Shown: positions 50,741 through 58,084 of the stretch, piece by piece
Position numbering within the stretch: position 1 is the first letter of the stretch
Layout: every line of letters starts with the position of its first letter
NCBI GenBank assembly: GCA_029784825.1
Contig: JAFMAU010000011.1
Location: 1-59,105, forward strand
DNA length: 59,105 bases
Direction: 5' to 3'
DNA from: Nitrososphaerota archaeon
Lineage (GTDB): Archaea; Thermoproteota; Nitrososphaeria; Nitrososphaerales; UBA183
Made by a program: the position numbers and the translations under genes
Notes under the pieces: model-generated
The model's database searches: none
What the model was told of the DNA's origin: nothing
What the model saw: the letters and a program-made list of their open reading frames with translations, nothing else

Positions 50741-51774
50741 ATGACCTTCGGTATATTCCTCGCGACCGGGCTCCTGATGAGCCCGGCATCGGAGACTATC
50801 GACGTGACGAGGTCCGGCGGCGTCGCATCGAACGCGGGGTTGCCGACGGGAATCCCCCTGGGGGCAATCCTCCTTCCTCTGACGCTCACCACCTCTGCCG
50901 CGCTCCTCTCCTCGATGGCCACCTGGTCGTGGGTCCGCCCAAGGTCGAAGGTGGACCTGGGCGCGGCCGGATAGAAGGGCACCCGGTGCCGTCTTGCAAG
51001 GACCGAAATCTGGTAGGTGCCTATCTTGTTGAAGACCCAGCCGTCCCTGGTTATCCTGTCGGCGCCAACCACCACCTTGTCAACCGCGCCCTTGCTCAGC
51101 ATGTATCCCACCGCGGTGTCGGAGATCAGCCTGCAGTCGAATCCGTCCCTGACGAGCTCGAAGGCAGTGAGCCTGGCGCCCTGCAGGGCGGGTCTGGTTT
51201 CTGGCACCAGGACCTTGACGAACTTGCCCGCCTCCCTCGCAGCCCTGACCACTCCGAGCGCCGTGCCGTAGCCCACGGTCGCCAGTGCGCCGGCGTTGCA
51301 CTGGGTCATCACCGTGTCCCCGTCGTCGATGAGCTCGGCGCCGACCTTGCCCAGCTTCCTGTTGGTCGCGACGTCCTCTTCCTCCATCCTCTTCACCTCG
51401 GAGACCACGGCCTCCTTCGCCTCCCGTGCGGTGGGAGCGCGGCGAGCCGTCCGCAGCACCTTGTCAATCCCCCAGAACAGGTTGACGGCAGTGGGCCGCG
51501 TCGCCCTCAGGACGGCGGCCGCCCTTTCGATGTCAGCCATGAATCTCCGCTTGTCGTCGGCCTTTGACTCGAGGGCAGCGAGCGCGACGCCCATGGCCGC
51601 GGCGACGCCAATGGCTGGCGCTCCCCTCACGACCATCGTCCTGATCGCCTCTGCGACGTCGGTGTATCGCGTGTACGACCTGTAGACCAGCCGCGCTGGG
51701 AGGAGAGTCTGGTCAATCATCCTGACAGAGCGTCCCGCCCAAGTTATCGTTCGAAGTGTGAAGAAGTCTTCCAA
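50734..51774 (-). CDS. mtnA: S-methyl-5-thioribose-1-phosphate isomerase family (aIF2B-like)
   Basis: A 346-residue protein with MIDQTLLPARLVY, MVVRGAPAIGVAAAMG, TQCNAGALATVGYGTALGV and VVVGADRITRDG, all of the MtnA family. In archaea this may act in methionine salvage or in nucleotide/ribose-phosphate salvage (ribose-1,5-bisphosphate isomerase-like). The longest frame starts far upstream at 51948 and does not look like the family. TTG 51774 is the nearest usual start before LRTITWAGRSVRMIDQT. Confidence 0.88.
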   Translation of the reverse strand: MEDFFTLRTITWAGRSVRMIDQTLLPARLVYRSYTRYTDVAEAIRTMVVRGAPAIGVAAAMGVALAALESKADDKRRFMADIERAAAVLRATRPTAVNLFWGIDKVLRTARRAPTAREAKEAVVSEVKRMEEEDVATNRKLGKVGAELIDDGDTVMTQCNAGALATVGYGTALGVVRAAREAGKFVKVLVPETRPALQGARLTAFELVRDGFDCRLISDTAVGYMLSKGAVDKVVVGADRITRDGWVFNKIGTYQISVLARRHRVPFYPAAPRSTFDLGRTHDQVAIEERSAAEVVSVRGRRIAPRGIPVGNPAFDATPPDLVTSIVSDAGLIRSPVARNIPKVIA

Positions 51775-51836
51775 CTGCGCCAACGCCGCCGCGAGAACAC
51801 AAAAGGTTTCCGAGCGGCCGCTAAAGGTTAAAGGCG

Positions 51837-51843
51837 CAACCAA
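51837..51843 (+). promoter_or_regulatory. TATA element of the endA-like gene
   Basis: GTTAAAG is centred 26 bases from TTG 51866. Confidence 0.5.
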
Positions 51844-51865
51844 GGCTGGCGGACGAGGATTACAT

Positions 51866-52414
51866 TTGGCAGAGTCCAAGGCAGAGGCCGCCGAGACTCC
51901 GCCCGTCGACGCGGAGCTCAGGGACGGCAGGGTCACCATTTCAGACACGGACAGATTCGGTGAGCTCGAGGAATCGGGTTACGGCGGCAGGGAGGGAAAG
52001 TCGCTGGTCCTGAAGGAGTACGAGGCCCTCTACCTCCTCTACAGCAAGAAGCTGAACCTTGCTGACAAGGCGGGCAAGCAGGTGGGCTTCGAAGGCCTCG
52101 CCGAGGAGACACAGCTCAGGGCGAGAGACTCGTGGACCAAGTTCATCATCTACAGGGACCTGCGGAGCAGGGGGTACGTGGTCAAGGAGGGGTTCGGGTT
52201 CGGCACCGACCTCAGGGTGTACGAGCGCGGCGACTATCCGAAGAAGGCGGCGAAGTACGTCGTCTTCGCCCTCGACGAGGGGATCGAGAGGAGGGTGGAG
52301 CACCTCCAGGAGTCTGTCAGGGAGATGGCGAAGATGGGCAAGGAGGCCATAATCGCGGTCATCGAGCGCAGGGGCGAAGTGATCTACTACAGGGTCAGCA
52401 GGGCGAGGTTCTGA
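51866..52414 (+). CDS. tRNA-intron endonuclease-family subunit, likely structural
   Basis: A 182-residue protein. The C-terminal fold is that of archaeal EndA: SWTKFIIYRDLRSRGYVVKEG, FGTDLRVYERGDYP, KYVVFAL and IIAVIERRGEVIYYRV. The usual catalytic His lies just before the (S)KYLV strand, but here the equivalent residues are AAKYVV, so it is absent. The Tyr in LRVY is kept. This fits the non-catalytic subunit of a heterotetrameric (alpha2-beta2) endonuclease, with the catalytic subunit elsewhere. TTG 51866 is leaderless by its TATA spacing, and the N-terminal tail of about 50 residues is acidic and disordered-looking. Confidence 0.78.
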   Translation: MAESKAEAAETPPVDAELRDGRVTISDTDRFGELEESGYGGREGKSLVLKEYEALYLLYSKKLNLADKAGKQVGFEGLAEETQLRARDSWTKFIIYRDLRSRGYVVKEGFGFGTDLRVYERGDYPKKAAKYVVFALDEGIERRVEHLQESVREMAKMGKEAIIAVIERRGEVIYYRVSRARF

Positions 52415-52421
52415 GCCCGGG

Positions 52422-53267
52422 TTGGCGGGCGGGTCGGTCCTGCGCATAATCCGCCCCGTGAACTGCGGCATGATCGGCCTGGCCGTCCTGGTCGGGGAGT
52501 TCGTGTCCAAGCCTCCGGGGGTCCCGTTCCTCGCCAGCGTCCTGGGTTTCCTCACAGGGTTCTTCATCTGCGCCTACTCGATGGTGGTGAACGACGTCTA
52601 CGACGTGGAGGTCGACAGGGTCAATCAGCCCGGGCGTCCGATCCCAAGCGGTAAGATATCGGTCGCGGGCGCGACCAGGCTCTCGGTGCTCCTCCTGGTG
52701 GTCGGGATGGCGTTCGCGGCGCTCAGCCTCGACCCGGCGGCAGTGGCGATCGCGGCGGCGTACGCTTTCCTCTCATGGCTCTACAACTGGTGGGCGAAGA
52801 AGAGCGGCCTGGCCGGCAACCTGGTCGTAGCATCGTCCCTGGCCATCCCCTTCATCTACGGCGGCGTGATATCCGGGGGAAGCGTCTTCAGCTCGCTGCT
52901 CTTGGCCATGGCCTTCACGTCGTTCTTCGCGGGAGTGGGCCGGGAGGTGGTGAAGGCCATCGCAGACGTGGAGGGTGACTCGAAGCGGGGCGTCGGCTCG
53001 CTGGCCAGGAGCCGCGGGGCGAGGCCGGCGGGCGCCGTGGGAGCAGCATTCTTCCTTCTCGCGGTCGTGACCAGCTGGCTGCCCCTCTTCCTTGCTCTGG
53101 CAAATCCAATCTACCTCGTCGGCGTCTGGGTACCGGACGCTGTGTTCGTCTATCTGGCCATCTCAATCCTCCGCAACAGCGGCGCAGAGAACGCTCACAG
53201 GGTGAAGAATGCGGCGCTCGTCGGCATGCTTGTCGGCCTGGTGGTCTTCATAGGCGGGGGTCTCTGA
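52422..53267 (+). CDS. UbiA prenyltransferase, probably DGGGP synthase
   Basis: A 281-residue multi-pass enzyme with the two Asp-rich motifs NDVYDVEVDRVNQPGRPIPSG and VKAIADVEGDSKRG. In archaea this family includes digeranylgeranylglyceryl phosphate synthase, adding the second isoprenoid chain in ether-lipid synthesis. About nine membrane segments are seen. TTG 52422 starts 7 bases after the previous stop. It pairs in pathway terms with egsA at the left edge. A quinone role is possible but less likely. Confidence 0.86.
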   Translation: MAGGSVLRIIRPVNCGMIGLAVLVGEFVSKPPGVPFLASVLGFLTGFFICAYSMVVNDVYDVEVDRVNQPGRPIPSGKISVAGATRLSVLLLVVGMAFAALSLDPAAVAIAAAYAFLSWLYNWWAKKSGLAGNLVVASSLAIPFIYGGVISGGSVFSSLLLAMAFTSFFAGVGREVVKAIADVEGDSKRGVGSLARSRGARPAGAVGAAFFLLAVVTSWLPLFLALANPIYLVGVWVPDAVFVYLAISILRNSGAENAHRVKNAALVGMLVGLVVFIGGGL

Positions 53268-53268
53268 C

Positions 53269-54462
53269 ATGTTCTCCGAGAAGTACAGGCCGAAGAGCCT
53301 CGGCGAGATGGTGGGCAACGAGGAGGCGAGGGAGAAGTTCCTGGCCTGGCTGAGGAAGTGGAAGAGCAAGTCGAAGGCTGCGCTCCTGGTCGGGCCGCCC
53401 GGGACCGGAAAGACCACCACCGTCCACCTGGTCGCCGAAGAGCTGAAGCTCAACCTGGTGGAGCTGAACGCAAGCGACAGCAGGACCAAGGAGAAGCTCG
53501 GCAAGAAGATGGGCGCGGCCATTTCAAACACGAGCCTGCTCGGAGAAAGGACTCTGGTATTCTTGGACGAGGTTGACGGACTGGCGGGGAGGTCGGACTA
53601 CGGCGCCATCGATTTCATCAAGGAAGCCGTCAGGAGCAGCCTCAACCCCATCGTCATGGCTGCGAACAACCCCGATGCGGACGAGGTGAGGAAGCTGGCG
53701 AGCGTCACGACGAAGGTCGAGTTCGTCCCTCTCACGACCAGCGAGGTGCTCGTCCACCTGAGGCGCATCGAGCACCAGGAGAAGCTCGGGCTCTCCGACG
53801 CCCAGTTGCACTCCATCGCAGAGTCTTCCAAGGGCGACCTCAGGTATGCCCTGAACGGGCTCCAGGGCGGAGCCCCGGCCGGCAAGGACCAGGACCTGAC
53901 CGTAGCCCAGGCCATCAACGGATTCTTCGACGCACCCACAAGGGCCGAGGCGCTCAGGGCCCTCCGCACCTATCCAGGCCAGCCCAGAGACAAGCTGCGG
54001 GACCTCTTCGCCAGCGTGATCGCAGCCAAGATGCCGGAAGAGGAGAGGGCCGACGCACTGGGTGTGCTCTCCAGGGCCGACCAGCTGATGGGGCGGATCA
54101 TGCGGACGCAGGAATGGAGGCAGCTCCGGTATCTCGACCCGCTCCTGAGCACCGAGTTCCGCGATGCCTTGGGCGGAGCGAAGCTGCGTTACTCTGCCGA
54201 GGCTGTGCCCTGGCTCCTGCAGCTCAGGATCTGGAACGACTCGAAGAAGGTGAAGGAGATAAGCAGGCTCGCGGGCCGGAGGCTGGGCATCAGCTCGAAG
54301 GGCGGAATCGTCGCGGATTTCCCATACATGATGCAGCTCTCCGCCGACAGGGGCTTCCGGGACGAGCTGGTGTCAAGCCTGGGGCTGGACGAGCCCTCTG
54401 AGAAGTTCATAGCGAAGGAGTCTGACGCCCGGAAGGCCCCCCAGCGGCGCCCGAAGTCCTAG
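53269..54462 (+). CDS. Replication factor C large subunit
   Basis: A 397-residue clamp-loader subunit. It opens with FSEKYRPKSLGEMVGNEEA, has Walker A VGPPGTGKTTTVH and Walker B LVFLDEVDGLAG, and SSKGDLRYALNGLQGG. It is the partner of the RFC small subunit at 26498 and starts 1 base after the ubiA stop. The C-terminal Lys/Arg-rich tail has no clear PCNA-binding box. Confidence 0.93.
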   Translation: MFSEKYRPKSLGEMVGNEEAREKFLAWLRKWKSKSKAALLVGPPGTGKTTTVHLVAEELKLNLVELNASDSRTKEKLGKKMGAAISNTSLLGERTLVFLDEVDGLAGRSDYGAIDFIKEAVRSSLNPIVMAANNPDADEVRKLASVTTKVEFVPLTTSEVLVHLRRIEHQEKLGLSDAQLHSIAESSKGDLRYALNGLQGGAPAGKDQDLTVAQAINGFFDAPTRAEALRALRTYPGQPRDKLRDLFASVIAAKMPEEERADALGVLSRADQLMGRIMRTQEWRQLRYLDPLLSTEFRDALGGAKLRYSAEAVPWLLQLRIWNDSKKVKEISRLAGRRLGISSKGGIVADFPYMMQLSADRGFRDELVSSLGLDEPSEKFIAKESDARKAPQRRPKS

Positions 54463-54755
54463 CTGAAGGAGCGCTGCAGCGGGACCTCGGTCGCGCTCTT
54501 CCAGTCGGAGAGCAGCCTGTCGAGGGCGACCACGTAGGGGCTGCCGTGGTCCACCCTGAATATCCTGATCCTGTTGAAACGCTTCTCGGTTATCAGCCCG
54601 GCCTTCGCCAGAAACTCGAGGTGGCGCGCGGCCGACGAGTGGGAGAGGCCCGACCTGCGCGTTATCTCCGAGATGTTCAGCTCGCCGCTCTCCAGCAGGA
54701 TGGTCAGCACCTTCGTCCTCCCATAGGAGGAGAAGAGCTGCTCAACCTCTAACGT
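54459..54755 (-). CDS. ArsR-like HTH regulator, ACG start
   Basis: A winged-helix protein with LTILLESGELNISEITRRSGLSHSSAARHLEFLAKAGLI, the first two helices of an ArsR-type fold. The first usual start (GTG 54710) removes LEVEQLFSSYGRTKV, a typical first helix. In frame upstream is a TGA, then only ACG 54755 before LEVEQLF. It overlaps the end of the Orc1/Cdc6 gene by 14 bases. With ACG it is 98 residues. Its stop shares CTAG with RFC large. The ligand or target is unknown. Confidence 0.75.
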   Translation of the reverse strand, partial: TLEVEQLFSSYGRTKVLTILLESGELNISEITRRSGLSHSSAARHLEFLAKAGLITEKRFNRIRIFRVDHGSPYVVALDRLLSDWKSATEVPLQRSFS

Positions 54756-55914
54756 CTGCCATCATCCCCTTTTCCAGTTCGCCCACCAGCTCCTTCGCAG
54801 AGACCAGCGACAGCCCTATCATGGTCGTCCTGCCCCTCACCCCCCTGCCCGAGAGCTGCGTCTCCAGGATGCCCTTCCTCGAGAGCTCGTTGACGTCGTT
54901 CCAGACCTGGGTGTGGTGGTTCGCAGTCGCGCCCACGTCCTCGCAGAGGGCGGCGTAGCTCTTCTCCATCTCGCCTATGGTGACCTGGGTCGAGTCGCCC
55001 TTCTTCAGCAGGTTCGACACTGCCATCAGGATGAGCCTCTGGTGCTTCGTCAGGTAGCTCAGCTCCTCCTTCCTGAACTGCGGCGGCAGCGAGGACTTCG
55101 CCGAGCGTATGTGCTCTGGGAGGATCCTGAACGATTCTGCCATGTCGGCCATCTTGCCCGCCCTGTACACCAGGTCGAGGGCGTAGCGAGCGTCCCCGTA
55201 GGTGCCCGCTATGTTGGCTGCCAGCTGCATGCAGCTGTCGTCGAGCGCGCCGTCGTTGAACGCCTCTTCGCTCCTGGAGACGATGATGTCGAAGAGCTGG
55301 TTTGCAGAGTAGGGCTCCAGTACTATCTGGTTCCACTGGACCGAGCTGAGTGTGCTCAGGTCCACCATCTTGAGGTAGTCCAGCGTCTTGGAGATGAGGA
55401 GCGACGAGAAGACCTGGCTCCCCTGGGCGGTCTCCCTCAGCCGGGTGATCGTGTAGAGCGACGACGGGTCAGCAGAGATCAGCGAGTCGGCCTCGTCGAA
55501 GGCGATTATCAGATGGACCCGGTTCGTCTTGAGCCCGTCCACCAGCGCGTGGAGCAGCTCCTCGAAGGAGTAGCCCCTGGACGGATAGCTCTGGCCCAGC
55601 GAGTTGAGCGCCCTGACCATGACTGCCTGGAGGGTCCTGTCGATCCTGCAGTTCACGTGGAGCATCTTGACCAGGTTGCCGTAGAGCGCGGCCTTCTTCT
55701 GGAGGGACTCGCCCAGCTTCTTCGCGATCATGGTCTTTCCGGAGCCGATTGGGCCGGAGAGCATGACGTTCTGGCTGGCCTTGGAGGCGTTCTGGACGAC
55801 GCTCTGGAAGTAGAGCTCCAGCGCCTTCAGCTGGTCGTCGCGGTGGGGGGTGTCGTGGGGAAGAAATTCGGGGAAAAGGATGCTCTCGTCCCTGAAGACA
55901 GAACGCGGCGGCAA
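54742..55914 (-). CDS. Orc1/Cdc6 replication-initiator protein
   Basis: A 390-residue AAA+ protein. Walker A is SGPIGSGKTMIAKKL, Walker B is LIIAFDEADSLIS, with a C-terminal winged-helix region (LTKHQRLILMAVSNLLKKG). It binds origin repeats and loads MCM. The longest frame starts at ATG 55965, but the TATA element (CTATATA, 55944-55950) lies inside that part. TTG 55914, 33 bases from its centre, gives MPPRSVFRDESILFPEFLP, the normal N-terminus. A candidate origin element lies just upstream. Confidence 0.9.
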   Translation of the reverse strand: MPPRSVFRDESILFPEFLPHDTPHRDDQLKALELYFQSVVQNASKASQNVMLSGPIGSGKTMIAKKLGESLQKKAALYGNLVKMLHVNCRIDRTLQAVMVRALNSLGQSYPSRGYSFEELLHALVDGLKTNRVHLIIAFDEADSLISADPSSLYTITRLRETAQGSQVFSSLLISKTLDYLKMVDLSTLSSVQWNQIVLEPYSANQLFDIIVSRSEEAFNDGALDDSCMQLAANIAGTYGDARYALDLVYRAGKMADMAESFRILPEHIRSAKSSLPPQFRKEELSYLTKHQRLILMAVSNLLKKGDSTQVTIGEMEKSYAALCEDVGATANHHTQVWNDVNELSRKGILETQLSGRGVRGRTTMIGLSLVSAKELVGELEKGMMADVRG

Positions 55915-55943
55915 AGGGGATTCTAGCTTTCTTCGACTTTTTG

Positions 55944-55950
55944 CTATATA
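55944..55950 (-). promoter_or_regulatory. TATA element of orc1/cdc6
   Basis: Minus-strand TATATAG is centred about 33 bases upstream of TTG 55914. Confidence 0.6.
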
Positions 55951-55997
55951 ACCGTGATTATCCATTGGATAGAATCACCGAAGGAGGGTTGGGTGAA

Positions 55998-56021
55998 AGT
56001 ATTCACGGAAACCCAAAAAGG
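55998..56021 (+). other. Possible origin-recognition (ORB-like) element
   Basis: TTCACGGAAACCCAAAAAGG resembles the published ORB core in the pattern TTC-n-GGAAAC-n-AAA-n-GGG. It is in the gap next to orc1/cdc6, where such elements usually lie. Only one copy was seen, and no AT-rich unwinding tract of size. It is a weak call. Confidence 0.25.
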
Positions 56022-56043
56022 GCGCGCCGAGGGCGGAGCCCAC

Positions 56044-57072
56044 GTGAAAGCGGTCAGGTTCCACAGGCACGGCGGCCCCGAGGTGCTGCAGTACGAGGAC
56101 GCGCCCGACCCCAAGCCCAACAGCGACGAAGCCTTGGTCAGGGTCAAAGCGTGCGCCCTCAACCACCTGGACATCTGGGCGAGGAACGGGCTCCCCAACG
56201 TGGAGATCCCGATGCCCCACATCTCCGGCTCGGACATTGCCGGAACGGTGGAGTGGGTGCCTCCGGAGGAGAAGCAGGTGCAGAAGGGCGCGGAGGTCCT
56301 GGTCAATCCGGGCGTCGGCTGCGGCAGGTGCGACAGGTGCCTGCTGGGCCTGGACAACCAGTGCAGGTTCTACACCATAACGGGCTACGGGACGGACGGA
56401 GGCTACGCTGAACTCGTGAAGGTCCCGAGGACCAGCCTGGTCCCCAAGCCGGAAGGCATGAGCTTCGTGGACGCCGCTTCGTTCCCGTTGGTCTATCTGA
56501 CAGCCCATCACATGCTCGTGACCAAGGCCGGGCTCAGGGCTGGCGAGACCGTCCTGGTGCTTGGTGCGGGCTCGGGCGTGGGGAGCGCATCGATCCAGGT
56601 GGCGAAGCTCTGGGGCGCCACAGTCATAGCGACAGCAGGCGACGAAGGGAAACTTTCGAAGGCGAAGGCGCTGGGCGCGGACCACGCTTTGAACCACTAC
56701 AGGCAGGACGTCGCCGAGGAGGTGAGGAGGATAACAGGGAAACGCGGGGTCGACGTCGTGGTCGAGCACGTAGGAAGGGCGACCTGGGAGAAGAGCGTGA
56801 AGTCGCTCGCAAAGGGAGGCAGGCTGGTGCTCTGCGGCGCAACTACGGGAGCGGAAGTCACGACGGACCTGAGATACGTCTACAACAGGGAGCTGACAGT
56901 GTACGGCAGCTTCATGGGCAGCAGGGGAGAGCTCCTGAAGGTCGTCGAGCTGTTCAGGGCAGGGAGGCTGAAGCCGGTGGTGGACAGCACCTTCACTCTC
57001 GCGAGGGCGGCGGAGGCCCAGGCGAGGATGGAGAAGAGCGAGCACTTTGGGAAGATCGTGCTCACAGTCTAG
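56044..57072 (+). CDS. Zinc-type MDR alcohol dehydrogenase/quinone oxidoreductase
   Basis: A 342-residue medium-chain dehydrogenase. The structural zinc site CGRCDRCLLGLDNQC is intact. The NADPH-binding motif GAGSGVGSASIQVAKLWG follows. The catalytic zinc ligands of true alcohol dehydrogenases are not all evident (NHLDIW replaces a Cys site), so a zinc-independent quinone-reductase-like activity is possible. GTG 56044 gives the normal MKAVRF start. Its stop shares CTAG with osmC. The substrate is unknown. Confidence 0.85.
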   Translation: MKAVRFHRHGGPEVLQYEDAPDPKPNSDEALVRVKACALNHLDIWARNGLPNVEIPMPHISGSDIAGTVEWVPPEEKQVQKGAEVLVNPGVGCGRCDRCLLGLDNQCRFYTITGYGTDGGYAELVKVPRTSLVPKPEGMSFVDAASFPLVYLTAHHMLVTKAGLRAGETVLVLGAGSGVGSASIQVAKLWGATVIATAGDEGKLSKAKALGADHALNHYRQDVAEEVRRITGKRGVDVVVEHVGRATWEKSVKSLAKGGRLVLCGATTGAEVTTDLRYVYNRELTVYGSFMGSRGELLKVVELFRAGRLKPVVDSTFTLARAAEAQARMEKSEHFGKIVLTV

Positions 57073-57470
57073 CTGACGATCCTGTAGGAGTGGGTCACCT
57101 TGACGCCGGGCTTGAGGGTCGCAGACACGCTGCAGAACTTGGCCATGCTCTCGTCTATCGCCTCCTCCACGTACTTTGTCTCCAGCTCGCCCGAAAGGAC
57201 GTACTCGACGTGGATTGATGTCCAGGGCTTCGGATAGCCGTGCTCCGGCCGCTCCCCGTTCAGCATCACCTTCAGCGAGCCGAGCTTCTGTTTTCTCTTG
57301 CCCAGGATGGCAACGACGTCCATTCCGCTGCAGGCGCCCAGGGAAGTCAGGAGCGCCCTCATGGGCGAGATGCCCTTCGACAGCGGGTCGTCCGAGTCAT
57401 AGACCACCGCGTGCCCCTTCAGGTCGGTCCCGAGGAAGGTGTAGCCGCCGGCCCAAGACACCTCAGCCAG
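57069..57470 (-). CDS. OsmC-family protein, probable CTG start
   Basis: A 133-residue OsmC/Ohr-type protein with GISPMRALLTSLGACSGMDVV, holding the first catalytic Cys, and MAKFCSVSATLKPGVKV, holding the second. These reduce organic peroxides or bind acyl groups. GTG 57461 gives M-S-W-A-G-G. CTG 57470 gives M-A-E-V-S-W-A-G-G, which is a common family beginning. The gene follows an unknown gene by 10 bases. Confidence 0.85.
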   Translation of the reverse strand: MAEVSWAGGYTFLGTDLKGHAVVYDSDDPLSKGISPMRALLTSLGACSGMDVVAILGKRKQKLGSLKVMLNGERPEHGYPKPWTSIHVEYVLSGELETKYVEEAIDESMAKFCSVSATLKPGVKVTHSYRIVS

Positions 57471-57480
57471 CCACTCTTCC

Positions 57481-58041
57481 CTAGCCGACCTGGACCACCT
57501 GGGCCGCCTTTCCCGACGCCGCTCCCTTCTCGATGAAGCTGCGGCGGGGCCACTTCGCCTCCGCCCGGGCCGAAAGCGTATGCTTCCCTGTTCCGAGCTG
57601 GGACGCCGGAACCTCGAAGGTCTGCGTGAAGTTGAGCATCTTGGCCTTGGCGTCCTCCACGTTGAGCGGAATCCTGGGAGGACCTCCGTCCTCGGGCATG
57701 ATCATGGCCCAGATCCTGTAGGGAAGGTCGGGGTCCCGGCTCCAGTAGAAGCTGGCCTTCCTGACGAGCTTTGACTGCCGTCCGAGCTTCCTGGAGATCG
57801 GCCCCCTCTTGACCAGCAGGGAGGTGCGGAAGGTGAGGTTCAGTATCTTGTCGTAGTCCTCCCAGGCCACCGTCCAGACGTCAGGATGGAACGACTCCCT
57901 GAGGCCGCCGACTATCCTGAACCCGAGGTTCGCGATGATCGTGTCGTCGATGGAGTAGCTCTTCTTGTCTGTCATCAGCTTCGGGCTGGCGAGCCGTGTG
58001 GTACCCCATCTGTATTCACCCCTCCTGTTCTTCAGGGGCAT
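57481..58041 (-). CDS. Hypothetical beta-rich protein
   Basis: A 186-residue protein that I do not recognise. Its centre has DDTIIANLGFRIVGGL and DYDKILNLTFRTSLLVKRG, then LSARAEAKWPRRS, which suggests an extracellular-like beta-sandwich but without a signal peptide. ATG 58041 is leaderless by a GTTAAAAG element at 58066-58073; a longer frame begins at 58122. It precedes osmC on the same strand. Confidence 0.6.
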   Translation of the reverse strand: MPLKNRRGEYRWGTTRLASPKLMTDKKSYSIDDTIIANLGFRIVGGLRESFHPDVWTVAWEDYDKILNLTFRTSLLVKRGPISRKLGRQSKLVRKASFYWSRDPDLPYRIWAMIMPEDGGPPRIPLNVEDAKAKMLNFTQTFEVPASQLGTGKHTLSARAEAKWPRRSFIEKGAASGKAAQVVQVG

Positions 58042-58065
58042 GCTGGCCGACCGCGAGGTCGCGCC

Positions 58066-58073
58066 GTTAAAAG
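58066..58073 (-). promoter_or_regulatory. TATA element of the hypothetical gene
   Basis: Minus-strand CTTTTAAC is centred 28 bases upstream of ATG 58041. Confidence 0.5.
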
Positions 58074-58084
58074 GATGATTGCGT

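Noticed and set aside
51723..51774. An ACG start for mtnA, giving M-I-T-W
   Set aside because: It is possible, but a TTG exists upstream at 51774 and mtnA is not at the end of another gene. The evidence is weaker than for the three listed cases.
54913..55926. A 337-residue plus-strand frame over orc1/cdc6
   Set aside because: It is antisense to conserved AAA+ motifs and has no start signal.
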